A stretch of 28,191 bases of DNA from Phycisphaerales bacterium (GCA_003485185.1 DNAS01000170.1:1-28191); one strand, 5' to 3'; counted from the stretch's first letter, positions 16,401-23,671 are shown. Numbers and translations are program-made. The notes: generated from the letters alone by a model not told the origin.

Positions 16401-17015
16401 CAGGGCAAGTTCGAGCGGGCCGCCGCCCGCGCCGACGAGTATCTTCGCACCGATCCCGACAATGTCGAACTGCTTCTGCTCAAGGGCAACGCCATGTCGG
16501 AACTGGGCCGGATTCCCGAGGCGATTTCCGCGATGGAAAAGGCCCTGGCCATTCGCCCCGACGACCCCAGCGTCTGCAACAACCTGGGCTACTTCTACGC
16601 CGATCGGGGCGTCGAGCTCGCCAAGGCCGAACGACTCATCCGCAAGGCTCTCGCCGCCCGCGCGACCGAAGCGGCCTTCCTCGACTCGCTCGGCTGGGTG
16701 TTCTACAAGCAGGGGCGATTCCGCGAAGCCGTCGCCGTCTTCGAAACTGTCCTGACCCAGCTTGACGACCAGAAGGACTCGCCGGTGATCTACGACCACG
16801 CCGGCGACGCCTACTGGCGCGACGGACAGAAGGATCGCGCCGTCGCAGCCTGGAAAAAGGCCATGGAGCTTGCGGAAAAGGACAAGAGCAAGTCCCACGA
16901 AATGGAAGCATTGAGGAAGCTCGTGCCCGCGAAGCTCCAGGCCACCGCTTCCGGAAAAGCTCCCGCCCCGGCGCCCCTGGGCGAGGGCGTGAAAGACAAC
17001 CCCTCCCCGCGTTAA
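13425..17015 (+). CDS. Giant TPR-repeat lipoprotein
   Basis: A 1196-residue protein built almost wholly of tetratricopeptide repeats. The GTG start at 13425 shares its first base with the hisG stop. It gives a signal sequence (FAAAWWALLVCGILAGASC) with a possible lipid-attachment Cys26, although the -3 residue is Gly and not Leu. Repeats are recognisable by A-x-x-Y-x-x-A and L-G-x-x-Y patterns, for example ARAIDLLERAAGFDPANV, EQAIEQFQAALRANPKFF and PEAISAMEKALAIRPDDP. A Thr/Pro/Ala/Gln linker lies near residue 965. Such proteins scaffold complexes at the envelope. No enzymatic domain was seen. The link with hisG is probably only transcriptional. Confidence 0.85.
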   Translation: MTKGTGHFAAAWWALLVCGILAGASCTPGSPAASSAPTVKPLSAEAKLPLDKLPPALTKPVNAPGWDDLPPRVADSVRQAEQLLAQRQYARAIDLLERAAGFDPANVRIRRALGLAYFHLPNWGKALENLRQSAEKRGDDLEVQLALGRLYAGQKQKDQAVLALRTALLCSEADPSDPRTGEAVIRLAKLLDEKGYWTATLECYVRMEEWIDRHGQAYASQEALQDYVLQPELLLAERGRLLLRLRRPADAVEPLDRAYRRNRASEPTARLLIQAMTEAGKYPQAEQTLVEMASQPVLSRSVPDMAETLCRAAHDPKMPARIWQEFRQRNRKAGGRLAWSMAGAAERLGALDEASAILRSLLDEMPGDSTAATMLADLYLRQNRIDDVLALVATVLAADPASDLGRRIAPRIVAARPDADATLARQAAADSSGGAFAKHYLAGELSIASGRQEQAIEQFQAALRANPKFFPAYESLMDLYVVRRQFPKVDALLESLKAFAEDSPFPYYIRGKFALLRRQVPAAVELLEQARVRDRADVRIAMLLADAYAQAGQINDAERVLLSALEQGENALVFRAMFDLYLSRGERDKAQSVASRVVARDPQGAAGQLMTARLHLAGGEKARAVELLKRLREQDDDNLEVRLLLVEAELSGREPTAAELDAAIAEIGRIVRLRPDNDRAHKLLAELLARGGKHEQAADVWKRLYEETARQTDVARAYAAALLRAERFEQAENVLRDLLTADPKDFPARQMLLVALDKLEKTAQARDLVEAWLEQEQEISTRPWYRQKLLELYETRKEYDRAQKLLDAWIDTTVEENLLRALRGRKIMLYGKAGQFDQACEFVEQWDKEKSAELDLARQVLIQTLSEGKQFDRGQKLLDQWIGDGKDPSLKPLRYRKMELYRQAQQIEELVKYGLAWAREAPDDPLPRQMLVVVLVSGEQYDRAVSLLEGWLAEGATTRPATAPATQASQPAGTVDEQRRWMREMILRVLSIQGKFERAAARADEYLRTDPDNVELLLLKGNAMSELGRIPEAISAMEKALAIRPDDPSVCNNLGYFYADRGVELAKAERLIRKALAARATEAAFLDSLGWVFYKQGRFREAVAVFETVLTQLDDQKDSPVIYDHAGDAYWRDGQKDRAVAAWKKAMELAEKDKSKSHEMEALRKLVPAKLQATASGKAPAPAPLGEGVKDNPSPR

Positions 17016-17035
17016 GACCAACGGAGACTCGCAGC

Positions 17036-17791
17036 ATGGCAGGACATTCCCACTGGGCGAAGATCAAGCGCTCCAAGGCGGCCGTCGACGCCAAGAGAGG
17101 CAAGGTCTGGTCCAAGCTGGCGCGACGGATCATCGTGGCGGCCAAGCACGGCGGCGGAAAGCCGGAGGAAAACCTCCAGCTTCGCTACGCCATCGACGAG
17201 GCCAAGGCCGCCAACATGCCCAACGACACCATCGACAAGGCGATCAAGAAGGGCACCGGCGAACTCGGCTCGGAAACCTACGAAGAAGTCGTTTACGAGG
17301 GATACGCCGCCGGGGGGGTGGCGGTCATGGTCGAGGCGCTGACCGACAACCGAAACCGCACCGCGCCGGAGATGCGAAAGCTCTTCGAGCGGTCCGGCGG
17401 GCAGCTCGGGGCGTCTAACAGCGTCGCCTGGATGTTCGATCGCAAGGGGACGTTCGCCGTCGCGACCGGCAAGGCCGACGAGGACACGCTCATGGAAATC
17501 GCCCTGGAGGCCGGCGCCGACGACGTCCGCCTCGAGGGCGATTCGTACGAGATCACCTGTCAGGTCGCGGCATTCTCGGCCGTCCGGCAGGCGCTGGCGG
17601 ACCGGAAGATCGAGACGATTTCCGCCGAGATCGCCATGGTGCCCAAGAGCACCGTTTCCGTCGAGGGCGACAAGGCCCGGCAGGTCCTGGCCCTCGTCGA
17701 ATCGCTCGAAGACCACGACGACGTGCAGCACGTCTACGCGAATTTCGACATTCCCGACAGCGCACTGGCCGAACTGGACCGCCAGGGGTGA
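17036..17791 (+). CDS. yebC: YebC/PmpR-family protein
   Basis: A 251-residue protein of the YebC/TACO1 family. It starts with the family signature MAGHSHWAKIKRSKAAVDAK and continues with GGGKPEENLQLRYAIDEAK, NMPNDTIDKAIKKG and YEGYAAGGVAVMVEALTDN, and the usual C-terminal ATG-like domain ending HDDVQHVYANFDIP. Members were described as transcription regulators; some help ribosomes through difficult proline-rich sequences. In GC-rich proteomes with many Pro-rich linkers such a role is attractive, but this is inference. An AACGGAGAC ribosome site precedes the ATG. It is complete and starts 20 bp after the TPR gene. Confidence 0.97.
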   Translation: MAGHSHWAKIKRSKAAVDAKRGKVWSKLARRIIVAAKHGGGKPEENLQLRYAIDEAKAANMPNDTIDKAIKKGTGELGSETYEEVVYEGYAAGGVAVMVEALTDNRNRTAPEMRKLFERSGGQLGASNSVAWMFDRKGTFAVATGKADEDTLMEIALEAGADDVRLEGDSYEITCQVAAFSAVRQALADRKIETISAEIAMVPKSTVSVEGDKARQVLALVESLEDHDDVQHVYANFDIPDSALAELDRQG

Positions 17792-17796
17792 TGCCC

Positions 17797-17826
17797 CGTC
17801 CCGAAGGGGAATCCCCGGGTGGGACG
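17797..17826 (+). terminator. Two-tier hairpin after yebC
   Basis: CGTCCC (17797-17802) pairs with GGGACG (17821-17826) around an inner GGGG (17806-17809) / CCCC (17813-17816) stem with a 3-nt loop. No T-run follows. It overlaps the first base of the putative -35 of the next gene, so it may be a terminator or separator between the yebC run and the ECF unit. Confidence 0.45.
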
Positions 17827-17851
17827 GAACCTGGAGCAATATCGGCCTGTC
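17826..17851 (+). promoter_or_regulatory. Candidate ECF-type promoter of the sigma-factor gene
   Basis: GGAACC (17826-17831) is followed after 17 bp by GTC (17849-17851). GGAAC / GTC with this spacing is the common pattern for ECF sigma factors and would mean self-activation of the gene 24 bp downstream. Short GC-rich motifs arise easily by chance here. Confidence 0.4.
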
Positions 17852-17874
17852 GGGAGCGTTAAGCGGTACGGAAT

Positions 17875-18453
17875 ATGGATGACCGGCTGCGGGCCACCAT
17901 CGGACAGGCCCGAAAGGGCGACGCGGAAGGTTTCCGGGCGCTTCTGAAAGCGTACGGGCCGCGTCTTTACGGATATTTTTTCCGTGCCACCGGCCGGCAC
18001 CACGACGCCGAGGATCTGCTGGGCGAGATGATGCTCCGGCTGGTGCGGCGCCTGAAAAGTTACGACGAGCGGGGGCGTTTCGACCAGTGGCTGTTCCGGA
18101 TCGCCGCCAACATGGTCCGCGACCGGATCCGCCGCCGACGGGCCGCCCCCAACGTGCTGAGCTTCACCGCCGCCGACGAGGACGCGCCCTCCCCGGACGA
18201 GCAGGTGCCCGGGCGAGAGCCCCCCGTCGAGTCGGGCGTGCTGGCCGAGGAAGTCACCGCCGATCTCCAGCAGGCGCTGGAGCGCCTCGAGCCGACCACC
18301 CGGCAGATGGTTCTGCTGCGGCACTTCGGGCAGATGAGCTTCAAGGAGATTGCCGGGATGTTCGGCTGCCCGCTGGGCACGGTTCTGGCGAGGGTGCACC
18401 GGGGCCTGCGGAAGCTCAGGGAACTGATGGGTGATGAACATGATCCTGCGTGA
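17875..18453 (+). CDS. ECF-family RNA polymerase sigma factor
   Basis: A 192-residue group 4 sigma factor. Region 2 spans about 25-95 (DAEDLLGEMMLRLVRRL, with WLFRIAANMVRDRIRRRR for -10 recognition). A short acidic, proline-rich linker (ADEDAPSPDEQVPG) follows. Region 4 is at about 130-188, with LEPTTRQMVLLRHFGQMSFKEI and a helix-turn-helix ending GTVLARVHRGLRKLRE. Lengths and order are normal. The gene overlaps the next one by 20 nt or less, as sigma and anti-sigma pairs often do, and a matching promoter lies upstream. The ECF subgroup was not determined. Confidence 0.95.
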   Translation: MDDRLRATIGQARKGDAEGFRALLKAYGPRLYGYFFRATGRHHDAEDLLGEMMLRLVRRLKSYDERGRFDQWLFRIAANMVRDRIRRRRAAPNVLSFTAADEDAPSPDEQVPGREPPVESGVLAEEVTADLQQALERLEPTTRQMVLLRHFGQMSFKEIAGMFGCPLGTVLARVHRGLRKLRELMGDEHDPA

Positions 18454-18976
18454 GGAACAATACGAACGGATCGCCCGCTGGCTCGACGGCGAGACGGTGG
18501 ACCTGACCTCCGACGAGCAGGCCGCCGCGCGCGAGATGCGCGAGCGGGAAAACCTCCTGTCGGAGCGGCTGGACGTTCACGCCGCGCCCGAGGTGTTCGC
18601 GCGCATCGAGCGCCGTGTCGGGGCGGAGCTGGCGCGTCCGCGCGTCCGCTGGGTGTGGGCGGGGGCAGCCGTCGCCGCGGCAGCCGCCGTCGTGCTGGCG
18701 GCTCTGTGGTTCCTGCGGACCGAAGACGTTTCCCCCACGCCGGCCCCCGGCGGCGGACTGGCCCATGCGACCCACCAGGAACTGTTCGCCGCCCTCCACG
18801 CGTCCACGGACGCCGGGGAACTGGACCTGGTCGATCGCGACCTGTCCGAACTGGAGGCCGACGTGCTTGTCATCCAGGCGGCGACGGCAGAAGACCTGCG
18901 CCTCAAGGCGCTGGAACGGGAGATCGAGGAATTCTGGCTGGATCATTCCCCCACCCTCAAGCCGATCGAGGGATAA
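18431..18976 (+). CDS. Single-pass membrane protein, putative anti-sigma factor
   Basis: A 181-residue protein. A cytosolic N-terminal part of about 70 residues (YERIARWLDGETVDLT, charged helices) is followed by one transmembrane helix near 75-96 (WVWAGAAVAAAAAVVLAALW) and a periplasmic helical part of about 85 residues. This layout and the overlap with the ECF gene fit an anti-sigma factor. The classical zinc motif HxxxCxxC is not present, so the assignment rests on position and topology. The start could be GTG 18431, ATG 18434 or ATG 18440; the last removes most of the overlap. It probably holds the sigma factor at the membrane until the periplasmic part is relieved. Confidence 0.72.
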   Translation: MMNMILREEQYERIARWLDGETVDLTSDEQAAAREMRERENLLSERLDVHAAPEVFARIERRVGAELARPRVRWVWAGAAVAAAAAVVLAALWFLRTEDVSPTPAPGGGLAHATHQELFAALHASTDAGELDLVDRDLSELEADVLVIQAATAEDLRLKALEREIEEFWLDHSPTLKPIEG

Positions 18977-18988
18977 CGAGGTGAAACG

Positions 18989-19648
18989 ATGTCCAAGCGG
19001 GCGATGTTTCTGACGGTGGGCGTGGTGCTGGCGAGCGTGACGGCTGCCCAGTGGGCCCAGACCGACGAACCCGGCGCAAGGCGCGCCATGCGAGAATCCC
19101 GCGCGGAACGGCGGGAGGGACCGGGCAACGGGCCGGGCGCCCAGGCCGTCACCTCCGAGCAGGAAACCAAGGCGCTGGCGGCCCTCAAGAAGTACCGCCC
19201 CCTTTACCACCAGCGATTGATGACCCTCAAGGCGAGCAATCCGGGCATCTATCGACGATACCTCGCCTGGGTCTGGCAGTGGTACCAGGACATCGAGAAC
19301 ATGCCCGAGAAGGTCCGGCAGGCCGTCTCCGCCAAGCAGGACGCCGAGGTCCGCATCGGGCAGATCCTGCGCGAGTACCGCGATTCCTCCAGCGACTCCG
19401 AGCGCGCCGAGCTGAAGTCGAAGCTTCGCGCCGTCATGGCGGAGCACTTCGACGCCGAGCAGGTCGAACGCGAGTGGCGGCTCTCCCAGCTCGAGGACCG
19501 CATCAAGCGCCTCCGCGCCGAGCTGAAGGAGCGGATCGAGCGGCGTGAGAAGATCATCGACGTCCGCGTGGCCCAGTGGCTGGAGCAGGAGGGGCGTCCG
19601 CTCCATCGTCCGCGCCCCCTGGGACCCGGTCCGGTGGATCCGGAATAG
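18989..19648 (+). CDS. Secreted helical protein, possible periplasmic sensor partner
   Basis: A 219-residue protein with a signal peptide (MSKRAMFLTVGVVLASVTAA, likely cut before QWAQ). After a disordered Arg/Gly-rich stretch (to about 60) the rest is a long charged helical region with coiled-coil character, such as LKKYRPLYHQRLMTLK and LEDRIKRLRAELKERIERR. The architecture resembles small periplasmic helical sensors (CpxP, CnrX and heavy-metal resistor types) in outline only; no metal-binding His/Met cluster is evident. It follows the putative anti-sigma gene by 12 bp, so a role as third member of the ECF unit is likely but unproven. Confidence 0.65.
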   Translation: MSKRAMFLTVGVVLASVTAAQWAQTDEPGARRAMRESRAERREGPGNGPGAQAVTSEQETKALAALKKYRPLYHQRLMTLKASNPGIYRRYLAWVWQWYQDIENMPEKVRQAVSAKQDAEVRIGQILREYRDSSSDSERAELKSKLRAVMAEHFDAEQVEREWRLSQLEDRIKRLRAELKERIERREKIIDVRVAQWLEQEGRPLHRPRPLGPGPVDPE

Positions 19649-19676
19649 CGCGCGGAACGAATGTGCGGTTTATGAC

Positions 19677-19697
19677 GGGGCCGGCTTGTCCGGCCCC
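19677..19697 (+). terminator. GC-rich hairpin after the ECF unit
   Basis: GGGGCCGG and CCGGCCCC form a perfect 8-bp stem with a 5-nt loop. It is followed by GGTTGTTG and not by a clean T-run. It lies between the ECF unit and ispH and may terminate the former. Confidence 0.5.
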
Positions 19698-19721
19698 GGT
19701 TGTTGCGCCTATGATGGGGCA

Positions 19722-20906
19722 ATGTCCGCCGAACGCGCCAATCCGTCTCCCCGTCGCCGCCCCGTACCCCCGCACGACCAGCGACTCTCTGCCTTCGACA
19801 GCGAACTGGTGGACCGCATCCGCGCCGCCGGGAACGTCTGGCGGATCGAAGGCGGGGAAATCTTCCTGCCGCGGGCATTCGGATTCTGCCGGGGGGTCAA
19901 GCGAGCCTTGGCAAGTCTGGAGGAAACCTGCGACCGCCACCGACGCACCGGAAAGCGCATCTTCCTGCTCGGGCAGATCATCCACAATCCGTGGGTAAAC
20001 GATTATTTCCGCCAGCGGGGGGTGCAACTGCTGTCCAACGAACAGAGGCAGCGGGTCGAGGAGCACGTCCGCGCCGACGATTGCGCCGTCATTCCCGCGT
20101 TCGGCGTGCCCCTGGAGATCGAGCAGCACTTGCGTGCAACCGGCTGCGAGGTCGTGGACACCTCCTGCGGAGACGTGCGCCGCCTCTGGCTGTGGGCGGA
20201 ACGGGCCGTGCGCGACGGGTTTGCCGTGCTGGTCTTCGGAAAAGCGGATCACGACGAGACCGTCGTCACCAAGAGCCGACTGGCCGCCGCGGGCGGAAGC
20301 TATGTCGTCGCCAACAGTCTCGACCAGGTCCGTTGCCTGTGCGAACTGATCGTTTCCCGCGCCGACGGAGAGCGATTCCGCGCTGCCTTCGGCCCCCAGG
20401 CGACCAACGCAGGCTCCCTTGACGCATTCCAACGCCTTGCCCAGGTCAGCCAGACTACCATGCTCTACAGCGATACGATGAAGGTCCGCCAGATCGTTCA
20501 CGAGGCCTTCGTCCGCGCCGTCGGCCAGTCCGGCGCCGACGAGAGGCTCCAGTTCCAGCCGACCGTCTGTCACGCCACGCAGGATCGCCAGGCCGCCGCC
20601 GTCGAGCTTTGCGCCGCCGGGCCGGACCTCGTCCTCGTCGTCGGCGGATTCCAGTCGTCCAACACCCGGAACCTTTACCGTCTCGCCAGCGAATATGCGC
20701 GGGCCTACTTCATCGAGGACGCCGAGGCGTTCCGCACCGCCGGTCGCCTGCACACCATCGACCTCGAGACGGAAAAACCGGTCGAGGTGTCCGACTGGCT
20801 TCCCGCGCGCCGCCCCCTGCGCGTGGGCATCCTCGCGGGGGCGTCCAGCCCGGAGATCGTCGTCGGGCAGGTGCTCCAGAAACTCGCCGACCTGCTGCGC
20901 GCGTGA
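19722..20906 (+). CDS. ispH: 4-hydroxy-3-methylbut-2-enyl diphosphate reductase, plant/cyanobacterial type
   Basis: A 394-residue 4Fe-4S enzyme for the last step of the MEP isoprenoid pathway, making IPP and DMAPP. The three cluster cysteines are Cys56 (FGFCRGVKRA), Cys149 (DTSCGDV) and Cys283 (TVCHATQDRQ). HDET near residue 180 supplies the acidic catalytic residue. The segment usually SAHGV in E. coli-type enzymes reads PAFGV, and the protein is about 70 residues longer than those; both features fit the plant/cyanobacterial group from memory. The start at ATG 19722 follows a GGGGC. An upstream in-frame extension overlapping the previous gene was rejected. It converges on the sulfur cluster. 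Confidence 0.93.
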   Translation: MSAERANPSPRRRPVPPHDQRLSAFDSELVDRIRAAGNVWRIEGGEIFLPRAFGFCRGVKRALASLEETCDRHRRTGKRIFLLGQIIHNPWVNDYFRQRGVQLLSNEQRQRVEEHVRADDCAVIPAFGVPLEIEQHLRATGCEVVDTSCGDVRRLWLWAERAVRDGFAVLVFGKADHDETVVTKSRLAAAGGSYVVANSLDQVRCLCELIVSRADGERFRAAFGPQATNAGSLDAFQRLAQVSQTTMLYSDTMKVRQIVHEAFVRAVGQSGADERLQFQPTVCHATQDRQAAAVELCAAGPDLVLVVGGFQSSNTRNLYRLASEYARAYFIEDAEAFRTAGRLHTIDLETEKPVEVSDWLPARRPLRVGILAGASSPEIVVGQVLQKLADLLRA

Positions 20907-20924
20907 TGCGCCGCCCTCGGACGG

Positions 20925-21839
20925 TCAGAGCACCATTTTCAGCAGCGCCACCATGCCCATGATTCCCACGGCCAGGCCCATCAGGCGGCGAGCAAACGTG
21001 GGGGAAAGCCTGCGGAGGGTCGCGGCGCTGACCGGAGTGACGAGAATCGAACCGATCGTCAGCGGAAGCAGCATCGTCAGGGAGACGTTCTGCCCGGCGA
21101 CCACGTACGTTCCGATCGTCGCCAGGCACACCAGGGCCTCGGCCACGGCGGTGATGGCAACCGCCGAACGGGGGTGGATTCCCACCAGCACCTGTCCGCC
21201 GCAGACCAGCGGTCCGTAGCCTCCGCCGGTGAACGCCTTGTTGAAGGCTGCCACGAACGCCAGGCCGATCACGTTCCGCCAGCGGAAGGTCAGGTTGAAT
21301 CGCCCTCCGATCACGAGGAACACGCCCAGGCACAGCAACACCCCCGCCACCGCCGCCCGCAGCAGGAACGCCGAGATTTGCAGCGAAACCCAAACCGTCG
21401 CCGCCGCCACGAGCATCCCCACGCCACCCATGACTAGGGCCGTGTTGCGCACCTTGGAATCCCGCAGGAAATCCGCGTTGCCCACGCGGTGGTGGAAAAA
21501 CGAAGCCGATATGTTGCCCATCAGCTGGCTGAGCACCACGCCGGGAATGATCTGGCGAATGGGAAAGCCCAGCAACAGCAGCACCGGCGTCAGGATCGTC
21601 CCATAGCCCATGCCGATCGTGGCGTCGACGAATTCACACCCGATCGCCAGCAGGAGAAGGACGAGGGTTTCGTACGGAATCGCCGAGGGCGAGCCAAAGC
21701 GGGCAGCCAACCATGCGCCTTGACCGTCCGCCCAGCCCAGCACGACCACGGCGAGCAACGCGGCGAACCACACGAAAATGTGCATTCCCCCGATGCGAGG
21801 GGGCATCCCTTCGGCAACGCTTGTGGCGCAGGATTCCAT
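20925..21839 (-). CDS. TauE/SafE-family sulfite/sulfonate exporter
   Basis: A 304-residue membrane protein with about eight hydrophobic segments. The first half has FVDATIGMGYGTILTPVLLL and the second half has AAFNKAFTGGGYGPLV, the paired GxGxG signatures of the TauE/SafE fold. Members export sulfite, sulfoacetate or other anions; here the gene is last in a sulfate-reduction cluster, so sulfite or sulfide-related export is the likely job. Start 21839 was chosen for the GGGAG ribosome site eight nt upstream. A downstream ATG (MHIFVWFAALL) would start at the first membrane helix. Its start region is nearly identical to that of the DUF2061 gene. Confidence 0.9.
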   Translation of the reverse strand: MESCATSVAEGMPPRIGGMHIFVWFAALLAVVVLGWADGQGAWLAARFGSPSAIPYETLVLLLLAIGCEFVDATIGMGYGTILTPVLLLLGFPIRQIIPGVVLSQLMGNISASFFHHRVGNADFLRDSKVRNTALVMGGVGMLVAAATVWVSLQISAFLLRAAVAGVLLCLGVFLVIGGRFNLTFRWRNVIGLAFVAAFNKAFTGGGYGPLVCGGQVLVGIHPRSAVAITAVAEALVCLATIGTYVVAGQNVSLTMLLPLTIGSILVTPVSAATLRRLSPTFARRLMGLAVGIMGMVALLKMVL

Positions 21840-21949
21840 GGACGGTTCTCCCGGCGCCGATTGTTGACCCCTTCCGGCGCGGAAGCAAGCGAAAAGTCCC
21901 GGGGAATGCTCCGGGAACTCGCCGAGTTACGGCATTCCTGATACGCCGA

Positions 21950-23305
21950 TCAGAGTCGCGCCGCGATGGCGCGGAGAACCTCGTCGCCCGTGAGTTTGCT
22001 TTCCGCCGGCTGGGCCAGCGCCGCCGTCCGCCCGCGCCCGCCCCCCGTCAGGAGGTTGAACGCCTCGATCCGCTGTCCGTCTCGCGTCGTCGCCACGCCG
22101 GAGAGTCCGAAATCGGCCACTGCGGTGTGCGCGCAGCCGTTAGGGCAGCCCGAGACGCACACCATCGCCCCGGCCGGAAGGCGCGAGCCCAGTTCCCGGC
22201 GGATGCGTTCGGCCAGGGCGTTGGTTTCCACGAGCGCCCGGCTGCACCATCGCGTGCCGGGACAGGCGAGGATCACGGCCCGCTGCTCCGCCGGGAGAGC
22301 CAGGGCCGGGCGGGCGATCGCCTCGCGCAGGGTCCGCTCGTCGCGGGCGAAGACTGCCACGCGATGGTCGAGTCCCACGCGAATCCGCAAGCGCGGATCG
22401 TCGGCCAGCGCGCCCAGTTCATCGGCGGCGTCGGGGAGCAAATCGCCGTTGGGCAATCCCAGCGAGGCATGGGCTTCGAACGGTTCGGCCGGCTCGCGCA
22501 GCAACGCGACGGGCCAGTTCCGCTCGGATTTGACCTTGGCCAGCTCGTCGCGGAGCATCGCGAGAAAAGCCTCGTCGCCCAGGCGCTCGCGAACGTGCCG
22601 CAGGCGGGCCTTGGCGCGATTGGACCGATCGCCGTGGGCCTCGAACAAACGCACGGCCGCCAGCGCCAGCGGCGCCGCGTCGCACGCCTCCAGGAAGTCT
22701 GTCAGCTCGACGCCCGTGGCGGGACGCGCCCCCAGCGACCCGGCGACGATCGCGCGGAAGCCCCACGCGCCGCCCCGCCGCTGTGCCACGAAAGCCAGGT
22801 CGTTGATCCACGGTTTGGCGCAACCTTCCCGACAGGCGGAGAGGGAAATCTTGAACTTCCGCGGCAGCGAGAATATCCCGCGATATGCCTCCAGTTCCCG
22901 GCGGATTTGTTGCGCCAGCGGAAGCAGGTCGGGGCAGCCCGCCCGCACGCCCGAACACGGGCAGACCGTCAGGTTCCGCAACGTATCGCCGCAGGCGCCG
23001 ACGGACGTCAGCCCCAGCGTCGCGAGGCGATGCTGCACCGCGGGCACCTGCACGTCCGACAGGTCGTGAATTTCCAGGTCCTGCCGGGTAGTCAGGTGCA
23101 GGGGGGTGTCCGGGGTGAACCGCCGGACGATCTCGGCCAGCCCGCGCCACTGGTCGCCGGTCAGGGCGCCGCCGGGCACTTTCACCCGCTGCATCCATCG
23201 CTTCTCCTGACGCTGGGGGTAGAGCCCAAGCAGCCTGGCCCGGGCGGGCTCAGCGGGAATGGCGAAGCACGGAAACTCGATGGTCTGCGGTTGTCTGTCG
23301 GTCAC
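21950..23305 (-). CDS. Sirohaem- and 4Fe-4S-dependent sulfite/nitrite reductase
   Basis: A 451-residue ferredoxin-type reductase. The N-terminal half-domain reads MQRVKVPGGALTGDQWRGLAE and LHLTTRQDLEIHD, typical of the family. The C-terminal cluster/sirohaem ligands are canonical: CPGTRWC (Cys348, Cys354) and GCPNGC (Cys387, Cys391). Unusually, the N-terminal half also carries Cys115/117/124 (CPCSGVRAGC) and Cys158/162 (ACREGC). The context with APS/PAPS reductase and the Rrf2 regulator favours reduction of sulfite to sulfide over nitrite. The GTG start at 23305 overlaps the upstream stop (GTGA) and has GGAAGGA before it, so the in-frame ATG at 23380, inside the upstream gene, was rejected. 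Confidence 0.93.
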   Translation of the reverse strand: MTDRQPQTIEFPCFAIPAEPARARLLGLYPQRQEKRWMQRVKVPGGALTGDQWRGLAEIVRRFTPDTPLHLTTRQDLEIHDLSDVQVPAVQHRLATLGLTSVGACGDTLRNLTVCPCSGVRAGCPDLLPLAQQIRRELEAYRGIFSLPRKFKISLSACREGCAKPWINDLAFVAQRRGGAWGFRAIVAGSLGARPATGVELTDFLEACDAAPLALAAVRLFEAHGDRSNRAKARLRHVRERLGDEAFLAMLRDELAKVKSERNWPVALLREPAEPFEAHASLGLPNGDLLPDAADELGALADDPRLRIRVGLDHRVAVFARDERTLREAIARPALALPAEQRAVILACPGTRWCSRALVETNALAERIRRELGSRLPAGAMVCVSGCPNGCAHTAVADFGLSGVATTRDGQRIEAFNLLTGGGRGRTAALAQPAESKLTGDEVLRAIAARL

Positions 23306-23550
23306 GGCTGTCCTTCCCTGACGGGACTGGCGCCCGGCAGCATCACGCCGTGGCCTCGGCCGAAGGAAATCTTCAGCCACGCCCGTTCGTGAACATAATA
23401 AGCCAACACCTTGACGGCCGTGTCAAGCGCCCCGATCGACGCGGCGATGTCCGCGCGGCGGGTCACCATCCAAGCGATGGCCGTCGTCATGAGCAGTCCG
23501 CCGACGCGCCACGTCATCGCCTTGAGTATGCTTCGTGCATGGGATTCCAT
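23302..23550 (-). CDS. DUF2061 small membrane protein
   Basis: An 82-residue DUF2061 protein with two membrane segments. KAMTWRVGGLLMTTAIAWMV holds the family K-x-x-x-WR motif, and AVKVLAYYVHERAWLKISFG holds the YYxHERxW motif. The function is unknown; members often sit beside sulfate assimilation genes, as here. Start 23550 has GGGAG eight nt upstream. The stop overlaps the start of the sulfite reductase, which implies translational coupling and a link to the same pathway. Complete. Confidence 0.9.
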   Translation of the reverse strand: MESHARSILKAMTWRVGGLLMTTAIAWMVTRRADIAASIGALDTAVKVLAYYVHERAWLKISFGRGHGVMLPGASPVREGQP

Positions 23551-23593
23551 GGGAAGTTCTCCCGAGGAGTCGAAAACGTAATTGTAAATGCGT

Positions 23594-23645
23594 CCCGGGG
23601 GCGCAGTGGGCGGGGGGAGCCGGCCTGCAATCCTGCGCCCCCGGG
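23594..23645 (-). terminator. Strong 13-bp hairpin between cysH and the DUF2061 gene
   Basis: CCCGGGGGCGCAG (23594-23606) and CTGCGCCCCCGGG (23633-23645) are perfect reverse complements around a 26-nt loop that can partly fold. No T-run follows in either direction. It lies within the otherwise tight sulfur cluster and probably reduces or separates expression of the downstream genes, or protects the upstream message from 3' decay. Confidence 0.6.
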
Positions 23646-23671
23646 CAAACGCTCTGTCAGTGGGGCGGCCG

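Noticed and set aside
14487..17021. 844-aa minus-strand open frame opposite the TPR gene
   Set aside because: Its Gly/Arg/Val/Leu/Gln-heavy sequence is the usual mirror of a GC-rich gene; it has no recognisable domain and no ribosome site.
19545..19721. Upstream extension of IspH
   Set aside because: It overlaps the previous gene and crosses a GC hairpin, and the sequence is low-complexity with no IspH similarity.
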